Assembly: GCF_020360975.1 (NCBI RefSeq) | Contig: NW_025408667.1 | Span: 4,464,001 to 4,528,000 of the forward strand | Direction: 5' to 3' | DNA: 64,000 bases | Origin: Hirsutella rhossiliensis | Lineage: Eukaryota > Ascomycota > Sordariomycetes > Hypocreales > Ophiocordycipitaceae | Shown: piece by piece, positions 11,217-21,643 of the stretch | Layout: each line of letters opens with the position of its first letter | How positions within the stretch are numbered: position 1 is the stretch's first letter | The notes under the pieces: generated by a model | What the model was told of the DNA's origin: nothing | What the model saw: the letters and a program-made list of their open reading frames with translations, nothing else | Database searches by the model: none | Program-made: the position numbers and the translations under genes

Positions 11217-11897
11217 TCAGGACGTTATCTGGCATAAGCGAAAGACGAATTTTGCTTCAACCAGTCCATGACTCCACCCGGGCTCCTTGTACACGTTGCG
11301 CATCGTATTGCGAAGTTTCCTGCGCTTCTTCTCCGCCAAGGCTTCCAGCTCGGGCGCGTTTATGATGACGTCCAGTTCGTGAAGCCCCAGGGCGGGAAAC
11401 TCTCGCGCGTTGATGGCGTCAAGGCCATGACCGAGGCAGACAAATGCCCTCTCGGAATTAGGGAGCCCCGACGCCCGAACCTCAGCCATGATCTCTTGCA
11501 AGATGCCCAAAGCGATGCACCGCGCGCACTTACTCGGCATCTTTTCGAGAGGGTCCAGAAAAAAGTTGGTTGCTAGACCCTCCACCTCAGTCTCCGCCCT
11601 GTTCGCCCGTAGGATGTACGCAGGCAACCTGGCCATCGGGATCTGGTGCTTGCACTCGGAAGCAAGCCCTTCGGTGGCCCGCGCGACGTAGGTTGAGCAC
11701 TGGACGCACACAAAACACTTGGTCGGGTCCCTGCCAAAGCACGTCTCGCAAACAAAGTGCCCGCACGGGGAAAAGTAGACCGTTTGACTTTTCGGACGTT
11801 TATCAGCAGGTTTTTCGCGACACACGGCGCAATACTTGGTAGTTCTATATACCCGGTGGCCTGCGACATTATGGCCGGTGAAAGGCATGATTGACAT
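11217..11897 (-). CDS. RING-finger protein, possible E3 ubiquitin ligase
   Basis: A single exon of 226 residues; the first true ATG is at 11897. Near the N-terminus is a C3HC4 arrangement: C23-x2-C26, C45-G-H47-x2-C50-x2-C53, and C61-x2-C64, with an extra Cys three residues on. The motif CGHFVCETC is typical of RING domains. The remainder (about residues 75-226) has no recognised domain; it holds a further CxxC (KCARC) and a basic stretch KKRRKLRN. No signal or membrane segment is visible. RING domains usually recruit an E2 enzyme, so an E3 role is likely but the substrate is unknown. The open frame and intact zinc ligands argue for a real gene. Confidence 0.65.
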   Translation of the reverse strand: MSIMPFTGHNVAGHRVYRTTKYCAVCREKPADKRPKSQTVYFSPCGHFVCETCFGRDPTKCFVCVQCSTYVARATEGLASECKHQIPMARLPAYILRANRAETEVEGLATNFFLDPLEKMPSKCARCIALGILQEIMAEVRASGLPNSERAFVCLGHGLDAINAREFPALGLHELDVIINAPELEALAEKKRRKLRNTMRNVYKEPGWSHGLVEAKFVFRLCQITS

Positions 11898-12750
11898 CGT
11901 GAACGGCACTCACACGATCCGCCGCGGGTGCTCCAGTGATGACCGGTTGATCAAGATGATCCAAGGCGCTGGGTGCTGTTGTTCGTGCTTCCTTGGTTTC
12001 TTGGACGTCCCAACCCTTCCAAGAGCGATGCTTGGCTAACAGCTGCGAAGTTGACTAGGTTGGCCGTCAAGGTGATGCACGTCCAAGATGAATCAAGTAT
12101 CGATAATCACCCTCGGTAGATAAAACCGGCGCCTGGGGGAAGCTCCTCGCGAAGCGTGTTCTGCAGTGGCTTCCAGGCATAGAGGATTATAGGCGAGGAA
12201 GCGAGAGACAAGAGGCGATGCTGGTCCAAGAGGCTGCTCGAGCCGCATCTCTAGAGACAGGAGAAGCCTAGGCTTTATACGCCGTGAATCCCTCTCATCC
12301 CTCTCATGATCGAATGGCAGGAGTGCGCGGCTGGCCGATTCGCTGTGTTCGAGAACCTTCCCGGACGGTTGTTGGATAAGACCGCACATACTCGCTTGTT
12401 GGTCCGCCGGGGAGCGTAGAGTGGCCTCCCTCAATATCGGTTCAGGCGTACAGACGTGATGCGAAGAGAATAAATCGTGTCGCCTTGACGGTTGGTGAGC
12501 ATTCTCGAGTCTTCTCGACATTCATAGGCTGCGGGCAGAAAAGAAGCCTACATGGTCATGAAAGGGAGAACAAGATGAAGTGAACACGCCATGAAAGGGA
12601 GAACGAGATGAAGTGAACATGGCCATGAAAGAGAGAACAAGATGAAGTGAAAAAAGTAAATATTAATAATGAACTGTTCAAGCCATGATCCATCTCGATG
12701 CTTCGTAGGGTGTCCAGCCCTGTTCCAGAAACGGACCGCACAGCTGCCGT
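11898..12750. other. Intergenic with tandem repeat, no gene seen
   Basis: This lies upstream of the RING gene and downstream of mevalonate kinase. A 142-codon minus-strand frame at 12093-12521 has no family features. The tandem repeat at 12557-12651 is described separately. Confidence 0.5.
12557..12651. repeat. Tandem repeat of a 33-34 bp unit, about three copies
   Basis: Copies start at 12557, 12590 and 12624, each beginning CATGAAAG and containing GATGAAGTGAA, with a few substitutions. The repeat lies just beyond the 3' end of the mevalonate kinase gene. Confidence 0.85.
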
Positions 12751-14286
12751 CTAGGCGCCCTCTACGCGCCAAAACTTCCATCCTTCTCTCTCGCCCCCGT
12801 CGCCGTGTACGCCGACCAGCCGCTCGACGCCCTCGGTGCCCTCGGCGTTGAGGAACTTTTCCAAGTCAATCTCCATGCCGCCCTCCTCGTCCTCTTTTGT
12901 GCCGTTCTTGAGAACAGCCGGCCAGAGGACGCCGACACCGTCACCACCGAGAGTCGTCTCGAACTGGAGGTAATTCTCGTCCCGTAGTTGCTCATGCAGC
13001 TTGGCCAGCTTGGCCTCCGGCACGTCGGGGCGCATCAGGGTAATGGAGCAGCCGCCGCCGCCGGCACCCGTGAGCTTCGTCCAGCCAATGCCCTCGTGAT
13101 CGGCTAGCTCGCGTATTCGCTCCAGGCGAGGGTGCGATACGCCCAAGGATACCAGTAGGCCGTGGTTCACCGACATGAGCTCGCCCACCTTGGTCAGATT
13201 CCCCTCATCCTTTTCGTCAAAGGACTGGTTGGCAATCAGTTGAGCGGCCGTTCCGGTGAGCTTGTCCATGGCATCGAGGATCGATGCCACGAGCTTCGGG
13301 TGCGCTTGCTTGAGCTTGGCAACCTTTGCCACCTCGTAGGCAGTCGACTTTGCCTGCTTGGTGTCCACGAGAAGGAGCGGCAACTCGGGAAAGGTCCACA
13401 GAGGACGTACCAAGGGAGGCTTGGAGTAGTCGTGTCGCTGGAAGAGGACGGCCTTGCCCTGGGTGGCGACGGTGTTGTCGACGCCCGACGGATTGCCGTG
13501 GATGCACATTTCCGCCACAAAGGCCCACTGGTTGATGCGCTCGATCTGGAGGCGAGCCTCCTCCGAGGGCTGGTCGGGATGCGGGCCGGACAAGGCGCGC
13601 AACTGGACCAGCAGGGCGGCCGACAGACATACGGACACGGAGGCGCTGCTCCCAAGACCGGCGCTGATGGGTATCGTCGATCGAAGCGTATACAGACAGC
13701 CGGGGAAGGAGGGCAGGGCGAGGGAGAGGAAGAGGTAGAGAAAGGCCGAGACGGAGTTGCGGTGGACTTTGCGGATCTCGTCGGGCAGATCTGGGGAGAC
13801 GGCAGCCACGTGGGGCTGGAGCGCGGCAACAAGGTCTGGATCGAGTTCGGTGACGAGGGCGTAGTATGACTTTTTCTTGGAGGGCTGCTGGAAGACATGC
13901 CAGGGCAAGTCGTCAATGTTCCACGTGTGGACAAGATCAATGTCGGGAAAGCGTAGGGTGACGGTGCGTTTTGACTTGGAGAGCGTCGTTACGTGAAGGT
14001 AGGAGCGCAGCGAGATGGCGGCGGCAATGGCAGCCTGGCGTCGAGATGACGGTCAGCCATTGAGGCGACGAAGAGGAGTGGGCTGATGGCCTACCTTGCC
14101 GTGGACGACCGAGTGCTCGCCAAAGACAATGACCTTGCCGGGGGCAGAGACCATGAAGGCGGGCGCCATGGGGTTGGAGAGCCTGCGATCCATCTTGAGG
14201 CGTTGAGCAAGAGGGCCATTGGCGTTCACAAAGGGGATGGCGCCATCGTTGGGCCTCGGGGAGGCATCGGTGCCATGGGCCGTCAT
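12751..14286 (-). CDS. ERG12: Mevalonate kinase
   Basis: Two exons (intron 14035-14094, 60 bp, phase 0) encode 491 residues. All three GHMP-kinase motifs are present: VSAPGKVIVFGEHSVVHGK ending exon 1, TIPISAGLGSSASVSVCL in the middle, and TGAGGGGCSITLM near the C-terminus. MCIHGNPSGVDNTV, typical of mevalonate kinase, supports the assignment over phosphomevalonate kinase or homoserine kinase. Reaction: ATP-dependent phosphorylation of mevalonate to mevalonate-5-phosphate, the step after HMG-CoA reductase in the ergosterol and isoprenoid pathway. About 40 residues precede motif 1; an alternative start at the MAPAFMV methionine would shorten the leader. Confidence 0.95.
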
Positions 14287-14988
14287 GGACTTGGCCGCCT
14301 CACGTGATTGTCTTGGGTCGAAGATTCCAGTCTCGAGCCCGTGTCGCCTGCCAGTGTCCGGTTGTCTTTGGTCGCCGCACCGTGGGGGCTATCGCAAAGG
14401 TTATGGGCAAATAAGGAGTGAAAGGGGGAGGAGAGGAATCGTCGACTGCTGACAGGCGGGATAACGTGGTTGGCGCAGAAAAGCTGCGTGATAGTGGATT
14501 ACATGCTGCCTGAATAGGCGTCGTGCAGGGGAGGAATACAGGGGCTAGCCGAATGATCGCAGGGCAGTGTTGTTACGTACCTCATCTAATAATAATCCCC
14601 GACTTCCGGGGCAGTACAGCCAAGGAACTCCGTAAGTTACGCGGGGTATCCTCATGGGGGAAAAGACACGGGGCTGCCCTCCAGGCGGGCGCAATAGACA
14701 CTCGTCACGATGCCCTCCTTCTGAGCTCGCAAGGGAAGCGAATCCGGGAAACAATAGAGTAGAAAAATGTGATTTTTCATGTAGATTGCAGCAGAGCCCA
14801 CGCCCATCAGACTCTCATGTCCGTGCCCAGCCCAAGGTTTGCGTACCCCGCGCTGCCTGCTGCCATTCCCAACTTCCCTTCACTCGTCCACCTCCTCCTC
14901 TACCCGCCAAGATTCTCTCTAGTGCTGCTCCAGCCCAGCTCCGTCGATAACCCTTTGATCCAGCTCGGCCCTACCTTGAGTTCCCGCA
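14287..14988. promoter_or_regulatory. Divergent intergenic region
   Basis: It separates the mevalonate kinase start (minus) from the ABM-like gene start (plus). CT-rich DNA just before 14989 (14870-14935) looks like a fungal core promoter or 5' UTR. No coding sequence is supported. Confidence 0.45.
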
Positions 14989-15627
14989 ATGCCTGTCACC
15001 GAGTTCGCCATCCTCAGCCTGCGCCGGGGCCACGACCAGCTCGAGCTTCTCGAGACCCTCATGCAGTGTCAGGAGCTCCAGGACGAATGGATGCACCGAA
15101 ACCAGCCCTGCAGTGTCGAGCCCAACGTCAACTTCAGCAGCATGTACTTTGAGCGGCCCGACCCCGACCACGCCCCCGCCCCGTCTCTGCTCATCACCGC
15201 CCCCTGGGAGTCTGCCGAAGCACACGGCGAGTGGATCCAGTGCAGGGAGAACCAGGCCTGCAACGGCAAGCTGTCCGAGTACCTTGTGCCGGGCTGCGAC
15301 TCGGTCCTACTCTTCCACATGGAGCCGGCCGGAACCCAGACCCAGATACGGAGGGCCTTTTTCTCGCAAGGCACCTTCAACGTCTGCCGCATATCCATCG
15401 ACTCAAGCCAAAGAGACCCCCTGCAGCAGGCGTATCGATCATTGGAGGACGACTTGGTCGGCCGGGGAGTGTACGACGAGGTGTGGGCAGGGTGGAAGCT
15501 GGAAACATCAGGCGACGCGCACGACTTTGTCGTCTTCTGGAGCGACAACGTTCCGAGTGAGCGCCTGCGCCATCTCATGAGCTTTTCCGACAACAAGGTT
15601 CATCACCGCTTCAGGCACGTCGTGTAG
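14989..15627 (+). CDS. ABM-like dimeric alpha-beta barrel protein
   Basis: A single exon of 212 residues. The start MPVTEFAILSLRRG and the layout (beta strand, then a helix with ELLETLMQCQELQDEW) resemble fungal antibiotic-biosynthesis-monooxygenase-like dimeric alpha-beta barrels. The length suits two ferredoxin-like repeats, the second starting near SVLLFHMEP. There is no signal peptide or membrane segment. Members of this fold range from small monooxygenases to heme-degrading enzymes and proteins of unknown role, so no substrate can be named. The assignment rests on fold-like pattern only. Confidence 0.6.
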   Translation: MPVTEFAILSLRRGHDQLELLETLMQCQELQDEWMHRNQPCSVEPNVNFSSMYFERPDPDHAPAPSLLITAPWESAEAHGEWIQCRENQACNGKLSEYLVPGCDSVLLFHMEPAGTQTQIRRAFFSQGTFNVCRISIDSSQRDPLQQAYRSLEDDLVGRGVYDEVWAGWKLETSGDAHDFVVFWSDNVPSERLRHLMSFSDNKVHHRFRHVV

Positions 15628-15839
15628 ACAGGCCGTTCAATCAACATGACCGCTTCCGCTCTGCTTTGTTAAGCGAACTCTGTCTTGGGTCTTTGTGTGC
15701 TTCAGATCGTTCTTTTCAACTTTATCGAGAGCGCGTTCTGAGCACAAGAAATGCAAGGTATCCCGAGACGCCCATTCGTGCATGCTTTGATTGTCACCGC
15801 GCCCCAAGTTCCTCTCCGCCTTTGACCGCCCTTTCGTCC

Positions 15840-16305
15840 TTAGTTCTTCTTGGAGAGGTCGGTGATGTGCAGGTCTGCAACGGCTTGTCAGCAACGCGAT
15901 ATCCCCCATGGTTCCTGGCATACTCTGCCGCAAAGGGTTGCGGGAGGAGCTGTGGGCCGCGTACTGGGAGGGAGGCTCTGCTTCAGCTTCTCGGCCTTTT
16001 CGGTGTCCTTGAGCACCAGGGTGTAGAGGTGCCTCTGGCAGCGGACCTTGAACTTGACATTGTGTGCCTTCTTGTTCTTCTTGATCCGCGCGGCTGCATG
16101 GTCCCGGTCAGATTCGTTTTCCATCTCTCATTCGTCGTGCGCGAGGAAGGAGGGCAGCTCCAACTCAACACCTACAGGAAGCGTCCTTCCGGCGGCAGAT
16201 CTCGATGAACTAGAGCAACAAGCTTTTTAGCATGGATCCAGCAGACGACAAACTACATGGGCAACGCATGCGAACCTTTTTGATATCGGCGACCTCCTTG
16301 GGCAT
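15840..16305 (-). CDS. RPL38: 60S ribosomal protein eL38
   Basis: Four short exons give 75 residues: 16305-16276, 16209-16176, 16093-15965 and 15874-15840 (introns 16210-16275, 16094-16175, 15875-15964, all GT-AG). The spliced protein reads [41 protein letters not shown], then [21 protein letters not shown] and a short tail ending LSKKN. This is eL38 end to end. Small intron-rich ribosomal protein genes are normal in filamentous fungi. It is a structural protein of the large cytosolic ribosomal subunit. Confidence 0.96.
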
Positions 16306-16720
16306 TTTGGCGGTTGTTGAATGGCTCTGCTGCGGAGGGTCTTGACGGGTACGAGTTGCTCCCTCGACGGTATTTTGGCACTTTCTGATTTTGTGCGCCG
16401 GCTTTTTCGCCCGGGGTGGAGGGGGGTCGCGAGCGCACGGACCAATCGGCTCTGTTTGTCGAAAGTCAAGCCACCAATCGTTCTTCAGTCTGAAGTGAGG
16501 CGCAGTTTCGGATGATGTGGCGTCTCCCTGGAGGGCCTCGTCAGCTCAAGAGGACCTCGCTTCTACGTACAGTACACAACAGCAATCGCGGCAGCTTATA
16601 CAATACATCCAGCGCATCATCGTCATTTATCAATCTCAGAGGACTTTGCTTTGCGACTTTGCTGCTGTCTCCGCGAATCACCTGTCACTCGAGCCCATCA
16701 CTTGGCTACCCTGGACAAAC
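16306..16720. promoter_or_regulatory. Divergent promoter region of RPL38 and the small membrane protein gene
   Basis: 415 bp between two divergent starts (16305 minus, 16721 plus). No coding sequence or clear consensus box was identified. Confidence 0.45.
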
Positions 16721-17211
16721 ATGGCAACTCGGCTGGATAACGCGATGAAGTCCAAGGTATGCATCTGCACGCCCCAGGTCAACCGTGTGGTTTTGGGGAT
16801 GTAAACGATAGCTCACTCGATACGCCGAGATTCTGACAGAGCCTGGTTCTTGGTAAGTCAGTTGAGCAAGGATGAAGTTCGGCGACTTTGCTAACGGCGC
16901 GCCGAAGCGTTCGGTGGAATGATCGCCGCCGCTGCAGCTTGGGCGATCTGGGGCAGCGACGTGTTCCCCCCCGAGCGAGACCCCACAGGAGACCCGGAAA
17001 CCTGGACGCGGGGGGAGATGAGGCGGTGGTTGGCGGCGGTAAGCATGCGAGAGAAGACAGGCAGCATATCCCTTCGGCTGGGGCAGAAGTGGCAAGTAAG
17101 TGGCGAGACTGACACTGCCATGTGCAGAGAAACCTAGTACCGCAAGACGGCAGCACGAGGGAGGAGCTACTTGCGCGTGTGCTGGCAAACATGAGGATAC
17201 CCAGAACTTGA
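16721..17211 (+). CDS. Small single-pass membrane protein with a SAP-like C-terminal motif
   Basis: Assembled from four exons: 16721-16756, 16840-16852 (13 nt), 16908-17038 and 17128-17211, giving 87 residues. It starts MATRLDNAMKSK. A hydrophobic helix (FGGMIAAAAAWAIWG) is followed by DVFPPERDPTGDPETW and then TRGEMRRWLAARNLVPQD, STREELLARVLANM. The latter has the helix-turn-helix spacing of SAP or HeH-like motifs seen in Msc1/Ish1-type proteins. The N-terminal helix could be a membrane anchor or mitochondrial signal-anchor. All introns are GT-AG. Function is unknown. Confidence 0.72.
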
Positions 17212-17542
17212 AGTCTATACGTATAGACACTTTATCTCTTCTAACTGTGCACCCTCGGCGATGTGTGTGGCGCCCAAGTAGAAGGTAACCGTAGACAGGC
17301 CGTTCTCAGCTGTGTTCTTTTGGGCCCTTATTTGGTGGCATCGACGGTCTGCCTGGAGACGCGGCCACGAGAAGAGCCCGCTCCTGAGCCTGTCCCGGAG
17401 GGAAAACCTAACATGGAGATGGGGGGGCATTACGAATACAATGAAAGGTGAAACAGCAAGAGTAGACAGAGGCACTGGGGGGGAGAACAAGTTGGCGTTT
17501 ATACTTACCAATATTTGATGTCTGTGCATAGCAACAAAAGAG
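17212..17542. other. Intergenic, no gene seen
   Basis: This lies between the small membrane protein gene and the tRNA gene. Only short overlapping frames occur. Confidence 0.5.
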
Positions 17543-17614
17543 GCTCGGGTAACTCAGTGGTAGAGTGTGGGATTGCAGATCCTAAAGTCGCTGGTTCGAA
17601 CCCGGCTCCGAGCT
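17543..17614 (+). tRNA. tRNA-Cys (anticodon GCA)
   Basis: 72 nt fold into a full cloverleaf. The acceptor stem is GCTCGGG with TCCGAGC, the D arm is ACTC/GAGT, the anticodon stem is TGGGA/TCCTA with loop TTGCAGA, and the T arm is GCTGG/CCGGC with TTCGAAC. The discriminator base is T (U73), an identity element of cysteine tRNA. There is no intron and no encoded CCA. Confidence 0.96.
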
Positions 17615-17619
17615 CGTTA

Positions 17620-17628
17620 TTTTCTTTT
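17620..17628 (+). terminator. RNA polymerase III terminator of the tRNA gene
   Basis: Two TTTT runs, separated by one C, begin six bases after the tRNA 3' end. Short T runs terminate Pol III. Confidence 0.75.
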
Positions 17629-18550
17629 GCTCTATTGAACTTATTTTTTTCTTCCAACAATGATTATTTCCCCTAGCTGATTGTGGTGCTTAAGTTTGCT
17701 GATTCCGCCGAAGGCGACGAGATGCTATTGAAGTCAAATATCTTGTCCTCTGCTTTATCAATGTACCCATGTACCGCGTACGGACTATGCCGTCATCAAG
17801 ATGACACAAAATCTGCCTATTTTTCAGCAGGAACCACCCATTTGGTGGTGATAATTCTCGACGTGCGAGGTGGCTCACTTTATTTTAGTGTTGTTCGTTC
17901 TAAGTTACGCCATGTCTCCATTCGTATTCCCATATTTCGTCTGCACAAGAGGCTACGTCCAACAAAGCGCGTATTTCGACTCTTTAATCCATCTGAACCG
18001 TTTCTTGACTTCGCGGCGTCTGTTTCCTGACCGTCGACCGTGGCACATCACCTTTTCCCCTCATCCCATGTTGGTGGTACCCGGTGGTGGCTACATGTAA
18101 CTTTGCACAGGGCAGCAATAACATTGCCTGCTGGATGAGGCTTTACGGGGCTGCCTGCTAAGAAGTGCATCTGCCCGTGGCGTGCTATATATATATATAA
18201 CTCTGTATATATCGCTTTTACCTTTTCCACCACGCCCCGTCTACGCCTTTTCAAGCCCACAATCACTCTGCCAACCCCTCCTACAAAAGTGTCCGAGAAA
18301 CCAGTGAAGGGCAGGCTCGCACGTGCCCCCCCTTAAGCGGCTGCGGCGACGACGGCGGGATGCGACATCCTGACCCCTTCCGCACTCCAGCTTCGACACC
18401 GGCCATCCATTCAGCATCCACGCCCGCCGAGGCACGACTCCGGCGCCCGACCATCGCCCCGACGCCGCTGCTTCGAGCCCGGCCATTCATGACGCCGCGA
18501 CCCCGACGCCCTCAGTGCAGCAGCAGCCCGCCGGACTGATCGGAGCAGCC
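17629..18550. other. Intergenic region upstream of the 18551 gene
   Basis: AT-rich in its first half, with a TA run at 18186-18199. It becomes CT-rich toward 18551. No coding sequence is supported; the 115-codon frame at 17683-18030 lacks family features. Confidence 0.5.
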
Positions 18551-19843
18551 ATGGCCTTTCTCGAGGACCCGCGACTGCGCCAGCGATGGAACCAGATTGC
18601 CCACGACGCCGAGACGGTCACGGAGAATGCTGCCGCCGGCATCTGGTCGATCCAGCACAACTACATCAACCCCTGCTTCGGCTCCCTTGCCGCCTCGATC
18701 GACCAATGTGCCGCCCTGTGCCTCGGCAACCCCGAGGACCGCCTGCGCCGCCGCAGGGAGCGCGAGCACGCGCGCGGCGGCGCCGAGTACAGCTTCGACT
18801 TCTACGACGACTGGTACGAGGACGAGCAGGGCGGCGGCCTGCTCGGGAGCTGGGGCGGCGAGGACTGGGATCGGCTGCTGGCCGGCACGGGCAGCCAGAG
18901 GAAACACACGGGGGCCGAGACGACGGAGCAGCCGCGTAGGAAGCGAGGCATGAGCTACGGCACTAGGGGGGCCCGGCGGAGAACGAGCGAGCACGACCCC
19001 ACCATCATCCCGAGCACGCAGCCCATCGGCTTCCTCAGCAAACTGCCCTGGAAGCTGGGCGGCACGCTGCGGTACCGCCCCAGCGCCGCCGATCTACAGG
19101 ACCGCCCCGGGAAACACGGGGCCGCCGAGACCGAGCCGCTCCTGGGGTCGGACGACGGCTCCGACTACGGCGCCGAGCTGCGCGCGCCGCGGCAACGCAG
19201 CGGGACCACGGGTTCGGGCGACACGTCCGACTCGTACCGTTCACGCGGCGACATCTTCCCCAGCGACGGCGAGGGCGAGGAGGACGCCGTAGCCCTCGAC
19301 GACGACGTGACGTACGACATGATTCGAAAGGACGACCGCAGCAGCGGCAGAAGCGGCAAGACGAGGAGCAGCAAGGGGAAGCGGCCCGAGGAGGGGCTGT
19401 CTGGCTCGCGGACGGTTTCGAGAACGACGCTCGGATCGGCGACGTCGACGGACTCGCCCGTCATAGACCGGACGTCCAAGTCGCTGCCTCCGACGCCCGA
19501 CGCCGATCACGCCCCGCCTCTGGATGATGATGTGGATGTGGAAGAGGAGCAGCTACGTCAAGAAGAGATGGATGAGATGGCGAGAGACAAGGAGGCATTT
19601 ATGCTCTCGGTATCGTCGGAGAGAGGCTTGAGCGCCCAAGAAGCCGTGCCGGTGCCGGAGCAGAAGCCGCCCCCCGGAGAAGGCGAGACGCGCGAACCGG
19701 AACTCAGGGCGCCAGCAAACCGCGGTGGCGAGGCTGCGGCAGACAGTCACGGGGAGGGCGAGGACCTCGCACGGCGGAACAGGAACTCGCTGGCGCGCGG
19801 AGAGACGGCCTTTCAAGCAGCACGGCTGCCCAGCTTCGGTTGA
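18551..19843 (+). CDS. Disordered conserved fungal protein, function unknown
   Basis: A single exon of 430 residues; the first ATG is in a GCCATGG context. The first 70 residues (MAFLEDPRLRQRWNQIAHDA, WSIQHNYINPCFGSLAASID, CAALCLGNPEDRLRRRRERE) are the only ordered-looking part and may be amphipathic. It is followed by GAEYSFDFYDDWYEDEQGG, a short segment with SKLPWKLGGTLRYRPSAADL, and then long Ser/Asp/Glu/Arg-rich stretches likely to be disordered and phosphorylated. No catalytic motif is visible. The hydrophobic patch and Trp-rich acidic segment suggest a peripheral membrane or scaffold role, which is speculation. Confidence 0.75.
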   Translation: MAFLEDPRLRQRWNQIAHDAETVTENAAAGIWSIQHNYINPCFGSLAASIDQCAALCLGNPEDRLRRRREREHARGGAEYSFDFYDDWYEDEQGGGLLGSWGGEDWDRLLAGTGSQRKHTGAETTEQPRRKRGMSYGTRGARRRTSEHDPTIIPSTQPIGFLSKLPWKLGGTLRYRPSAADLQDRPGKHGAAETEPLLGSDDGSDYGAELRAPRQRSGTTGSGDTSDSYRSRGDIFPSDGEGEEDAVALDDDVTYDMIRKDDRSSGRSGKTRSSKGKRPEEGLSGSRTVSRTTLGSATSTDSPVIDRTSKSLPPTPDADHAPPLDDDVDVEEEQLRQEEMDEMARDKEAFMLSVSSERGLSAQEAVPVPEQKPPPGEGETREPELRAPANRGGEAAADSHGEGEDLARRNRNSLARGETAFQAARLPSFG

Positions 19844-20581
19844 CGGCAAGAGGAACAAGAGCGCCAAGCCTGCTGCGCGAGACGTGCATGGGAGGGACAG
19901 TGTGTATTATACTGGGGTGTCTGCTGGCTCGCGAGGCGGAAGCTGTCTGTAATCTGCGCAGAAGAGAGGCGGGCGGCGGGTGGGAACAGAGGGAGAGCAT
20001 TGGCCTTGGCAGTGGAAGGGGATACGACTCGCACGCGCACATGGCACGCCTACAAAGCACGCATGTATAGAGACAAAAGAGGGAGCAGGCACTATTCCGT
20101 CGTCTGCAGTGATGTGCGGATGATTGTGATCCGTCTTGCTCGCGTTGGATGAGAGAAAGGCCGATGCTACCGATGTTTCCGGCGTGATGATATGGACCAT
20201 GCTGAAGCCGACAATCATGGCATATCTGATATGTACTGTATGAGTAATTCGGTAATAGAGTAATAGCCGGTGGCCGTCAGAGAAGAGAGGCCTCGCGCGC
20301 CTGGCCGAGGCCCGGGCGGAAGCGAGCCTCGGCACCGTCCGCCTCCCCGCACGCCCTGTTTCTCCACCTTTGGCTCCTCTCGGTCCAACCCCACCGGCAT
20401 CTGGCATCCGCCCGCGGGCCGGCTGGTCTGGCCGGTTGGCCGACCCCCAAAGCCTCGTTTCAGGGGCAGCCGGTGAGGGCGTACCACAGACTGTCAGGTC
20501 TTCCCCTCGCAGACCATCCGTCGACAGCCAGAAGGCGTGCACCAGGAACTCGAACTTGCCACCACCTCCACGACCGGCACC
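19844..20581. other. Intergenic, no gene seen
   Basis: It contains the 3' flank of the 18551 gene and the promoter of the nitronate monooxygenase gene. The long minus-strand frame here is an extension of an antisense shadow of that enzyme. Confidence 0.55.
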
Positions 20582-21643
20582 ATGGCTCCATCCACCCCCA
20601 TCACAACGCCCTTTACCACGCTCCTGGGCATCCAGCACCCGGTCGTGCTGGCCGGCATGGCGCGCGTGTCGGGCGGCGAGCTCGCGGCAGCCGTGTCCAA
20701 CGCGGGCGGGCTCGGCGTCATCGGCGGCTTCCAGTACACGCCCGACCAGCTGCGCGAAATCATCGCCGAGATGAAGGCCAAGCTGGCGCGGCCCGACCTG
20801 CCCTTTGGCATCGACCTCGCGCTGCCCCAGATTGGCGGCGGCGCGCGCAAGACCAACCACGACTACACGGGCGGCAGGCTCGAGGAGCTCATTGACATCA
20901 CCGTCGAGAGCGGCGCCCGGCTGTTTGTCAGCGCCATCGGCGTGCCGCCCAAGCACATCATCGACAAGCTGCACCGGCACGGCATCCTCGTCATGAACAT
21001 GGTGGGCCACCCCAAGCACGCCGTCAAGGCGCTGGACCTGGGCGTCGACATGGTGTGCGCGCAGGGCACCGAGGGCGGCGGGCACACGGGCGACGTGGCC
21101 AACTCGGTGCTCATCCCCGCCGTCGTCGAGGTGGCGCGGCGCTACAGGCCGGCCATGCTCGGGGGCTCGTCGCCGGCGCTCGTCGTGGCGGCGGGCGGCA
21201 TCTGCGACGGGCGCGGCCTGGCCAGCTCGCTGATGCAGGGGGCGACGGCCGTGTGGGTGGGCACGCGCTTCGTGGCGGCGGCCGAGGCCAACTGCAGCGC
21301 CGAGCACAAGCAGGCCGTCGTCGACTGCGACTATGACGGCACCGAGCGCACGCTGGTGATTTCCGGGCGGCCCATCCGCATGAAGCCCAACGACTACATC
21401 CGGCGCTGGCACGCGCGGCCGCAGGAGATCCAGGCGCTGTGCGACCGCGGCGTGGTGCCCATAGAGCACGATTTCGAGGAGGGTGTCGACGACATCGACA
21501 TCCCGCACCTCATGGGCCAGGTGGCGGGCTCGATTGGGCGCGTCCAGCCGGCGAGGGAGATTGTCGACGACATGGTGGCCGGGGCCGTCGAGATGCTGGA
21601 GCTGGGGGGGACGTATCTGGCGAGCGGCAAGAGCAAGCTGTGA
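20582..21643 (+). CDS. Nitronate monooxygenase (2-nitropropane dioxygenase family)
   Basis: An intronless gene of 353 residues, ATG in an ACCATGG context. The TIM-barrel FMN family signature begins TLLGIQHPVVLAGMARVSGG and continues AAAVSNAGGLGVIGGFQYTP. The segment QGTEGGGHTGDVANS holds His168, the likely catalytic base by comparison with characterised fungal enzymes. Phosphate-binding AAGGICDGRGLASSL and GATAVWVGTRFVAA follow. Reaction: FMN-dependent oxidative denitrification of alkyl nitronates such as propionate-3-nitronate to aldehydes or ketones and nitrite. Absence of a targeting peptide suggests a cytosolic detoxification enzyme. Confidence 0.92.
   Translation: MAPSTPITTPFTTLLGIQHPVVLAGMARVSGGELAAAVSNAGGLGVIGGFQYTPDQLREIIAEMKAKLARPDLPFGIDLALPQIGGGARKTNHDYTGGRLEELIDITVESGARLFVSAIGVPPKHIIDKLHRHGILVMNMVGHPKHAVKALDLGVDMVCAQGTEGGGHTGDVANSVLIPAVVEVARRYRPAMLGGSSPALVVAAGGICDGRGLASSLMQGATAVWVGTRFVAAAEANCSAEHKQAVVDCDYDGTERTLVISGRPIRMKPNDYIRRWHARPQEIQALCDRGVVPIEHDFEEGVDDIDIPHLMGQVAGSIGRVQPAREIVDDMVAGAVEMLELGGTYLASGKSKL

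Noticed and set aside
12093..12521. 142-codon minus frame between the RING and mevalonate kinase genes
   Set aside because: No domain, no homolog pattern, no good start context; treated as chance.
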